Shown piece after piece: positions 63,306-64,000 of a stretch of DNA of 64,000 nucleotides. The number at the start of each line of letters is the position of its first letter. The stretch's first letter is position 1. Made by a program: the position numbers and the translations under genes. Under the pieces are notes generated by a model, which saw only the letters and a list, made by a program, of their open reading frames with translations, was not told the DNA's origin and did not search any database. The DNA comes from Pycnopodia helianthoides (Eukaryota; Echinodermata; Asteroidea; Forcipulatida; Asteriidae): contig CM063254.1 of NCBI GenBank assembly GCA_032158295.1, positions 7,544,614-7,608,613 of the forward strand, given 5' to 3'.

Positions 63306-64000
63306 ACTTCCACCATGCAGAGCTTTAAATCCTACTTAGCACCATTATACCTAGATAATACTCTATTTTAAATTTACACCATTAGTGTACCAGATATACT
63401 TGGTCTGACTAAAGCTATTCCAATAATGCATCGTGCACCAGCCACTTTCAAGTGCATCGTTTATTGCAGTACAACCATGGAGTACATTAAACGAATTGTT
63501 TCTTGCCCATCGAAGGGTAGAAAGTGTTTTTATGACTTCTGTGTCTGTGTCATGATTATGTATAATATACACGAAGTCTGTTGGTAAGGCCCCCCCCCCC
63601 CAACAAAAACATGTTTAGCGTCCCCGCCAGCTTCCTTTAACAAATAATTTTTTAAGGATAAATTTAAATGCTCTGAAGAAGAAAGGGGAAAAAAATCAAA
63701 TCGTATTTTTAGACTTTAGCACACCGAAAAAAACACAGAGAAAAAGCTTGCAACCATTTTGAAAAAATAGCCCGGCCGATTGGCTTGAAAATATGTCAGG
63801 TGGCCATTTGGGGGAAAAAATCCTTATTTTTTTCAAAAAGGCAGGACGCTAAACATGTTTTTGTTTGTTTGCCTAATTTCCAATATGAAGTATGAAATAT
63901 AAAAGCCGAGACAAAGCCTTGGTGCATGTACAAGTACAAAGTTTAGTTTGGGAGTTGCGAGGGTACACCAGTGCACCAATATCAGATTTAGAGTATGCAG

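Larger units (their letters stand above)
60797..64000. other. Region right of the satellite array
   Basis: Apart from the inverted-repeat elements at 61935-62150 and 62508-63305, nothing is recognised. 60797-61930 and 63306-64000 are AT-rich with C runs (60929-60938, 61723-61734, 63588-63601) and short unconserved frames. Confidence 0.5.

Overview
The window is animal genomic DNA and holds the 5' half of one large, intron-rich gene on the minus strand. The gene is a ferlin of the dysferlin/myoferlin type. The rest is intron and upstream sequence crowded with short non-autonomous transposons, SINE-like repeats and minisatellites. No rRNA, genuine tRNA or prokaryotic-type gene organisation is visible. 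The repeat style (palindromic MITEs such as GGGCCCAATTTCATAGAG and TTAAAGGCACTGGACAC, and frequent ACATGTAC runs) together with a DysF-containing ferlin suggests a marine invertebrate deuterostome. An echinoderm such as a sea star is the likeliest host; this is inference from pattern, not from a database search.

Ferlin gene (52068 down to 582, minus strand). I assembled 26 exons by following protein homology and requiring GT-AG introns with matching phase. All 25 introns satisfy both. The start codon is fixed by an in-frame TAG 36 nt upstream. The ~980 codons through exon 25 encode C2A, an acidic Gly/Asp-rich linker, C2B, the FerI region, C2C with a canonical Asp-rich loop, the helical FerA region, FerB, and most of the nested DysF region. 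The gene continues past the left edge, where C2D to C2F and the C-terminal membrane anchor should lie. Exon 26 contains at least one apparent 1-nt frame break.

Introns (582-52068). Introns range from about 200 bp to 8.6 kb. They contain at least 14 recognisable copies of a ~190 bp MITE (family A), several TTAA-flanked MITEs (families B, C, H and one related), long palindromes built of TCCTAAGTTAGGA units, tRNA-derived SINE pieces, and an 896 bp Mutator-like element with 278 bp terminal inverted repeats and a perfect 9-bp target duplication. Some elements sit within a few bases of splice donors. A piece carrying exon 18's splice acceptor has been duplicated twice into the adjacent intron.

Upstream region (52109-64000). 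About 2.3 kb of sequence without recognisable genes is followed by a 6.4 kb degenerate satellite array (54425-60796) built of 51-bp and ~62-bp blocks, then a 0.8 kb inverted-repeat element (62508-63305) and flanks without genes.

Best leads: hammerhead-ribozyme-like motifs in repeats at 32123-32160 and 62592-62640, the second with a stem that covaries with a related copy; a possible internal first exon (29025-29045) that would splice in frame into ferlin exon 10; the Mutator-like element; and the frame break in exon 26.
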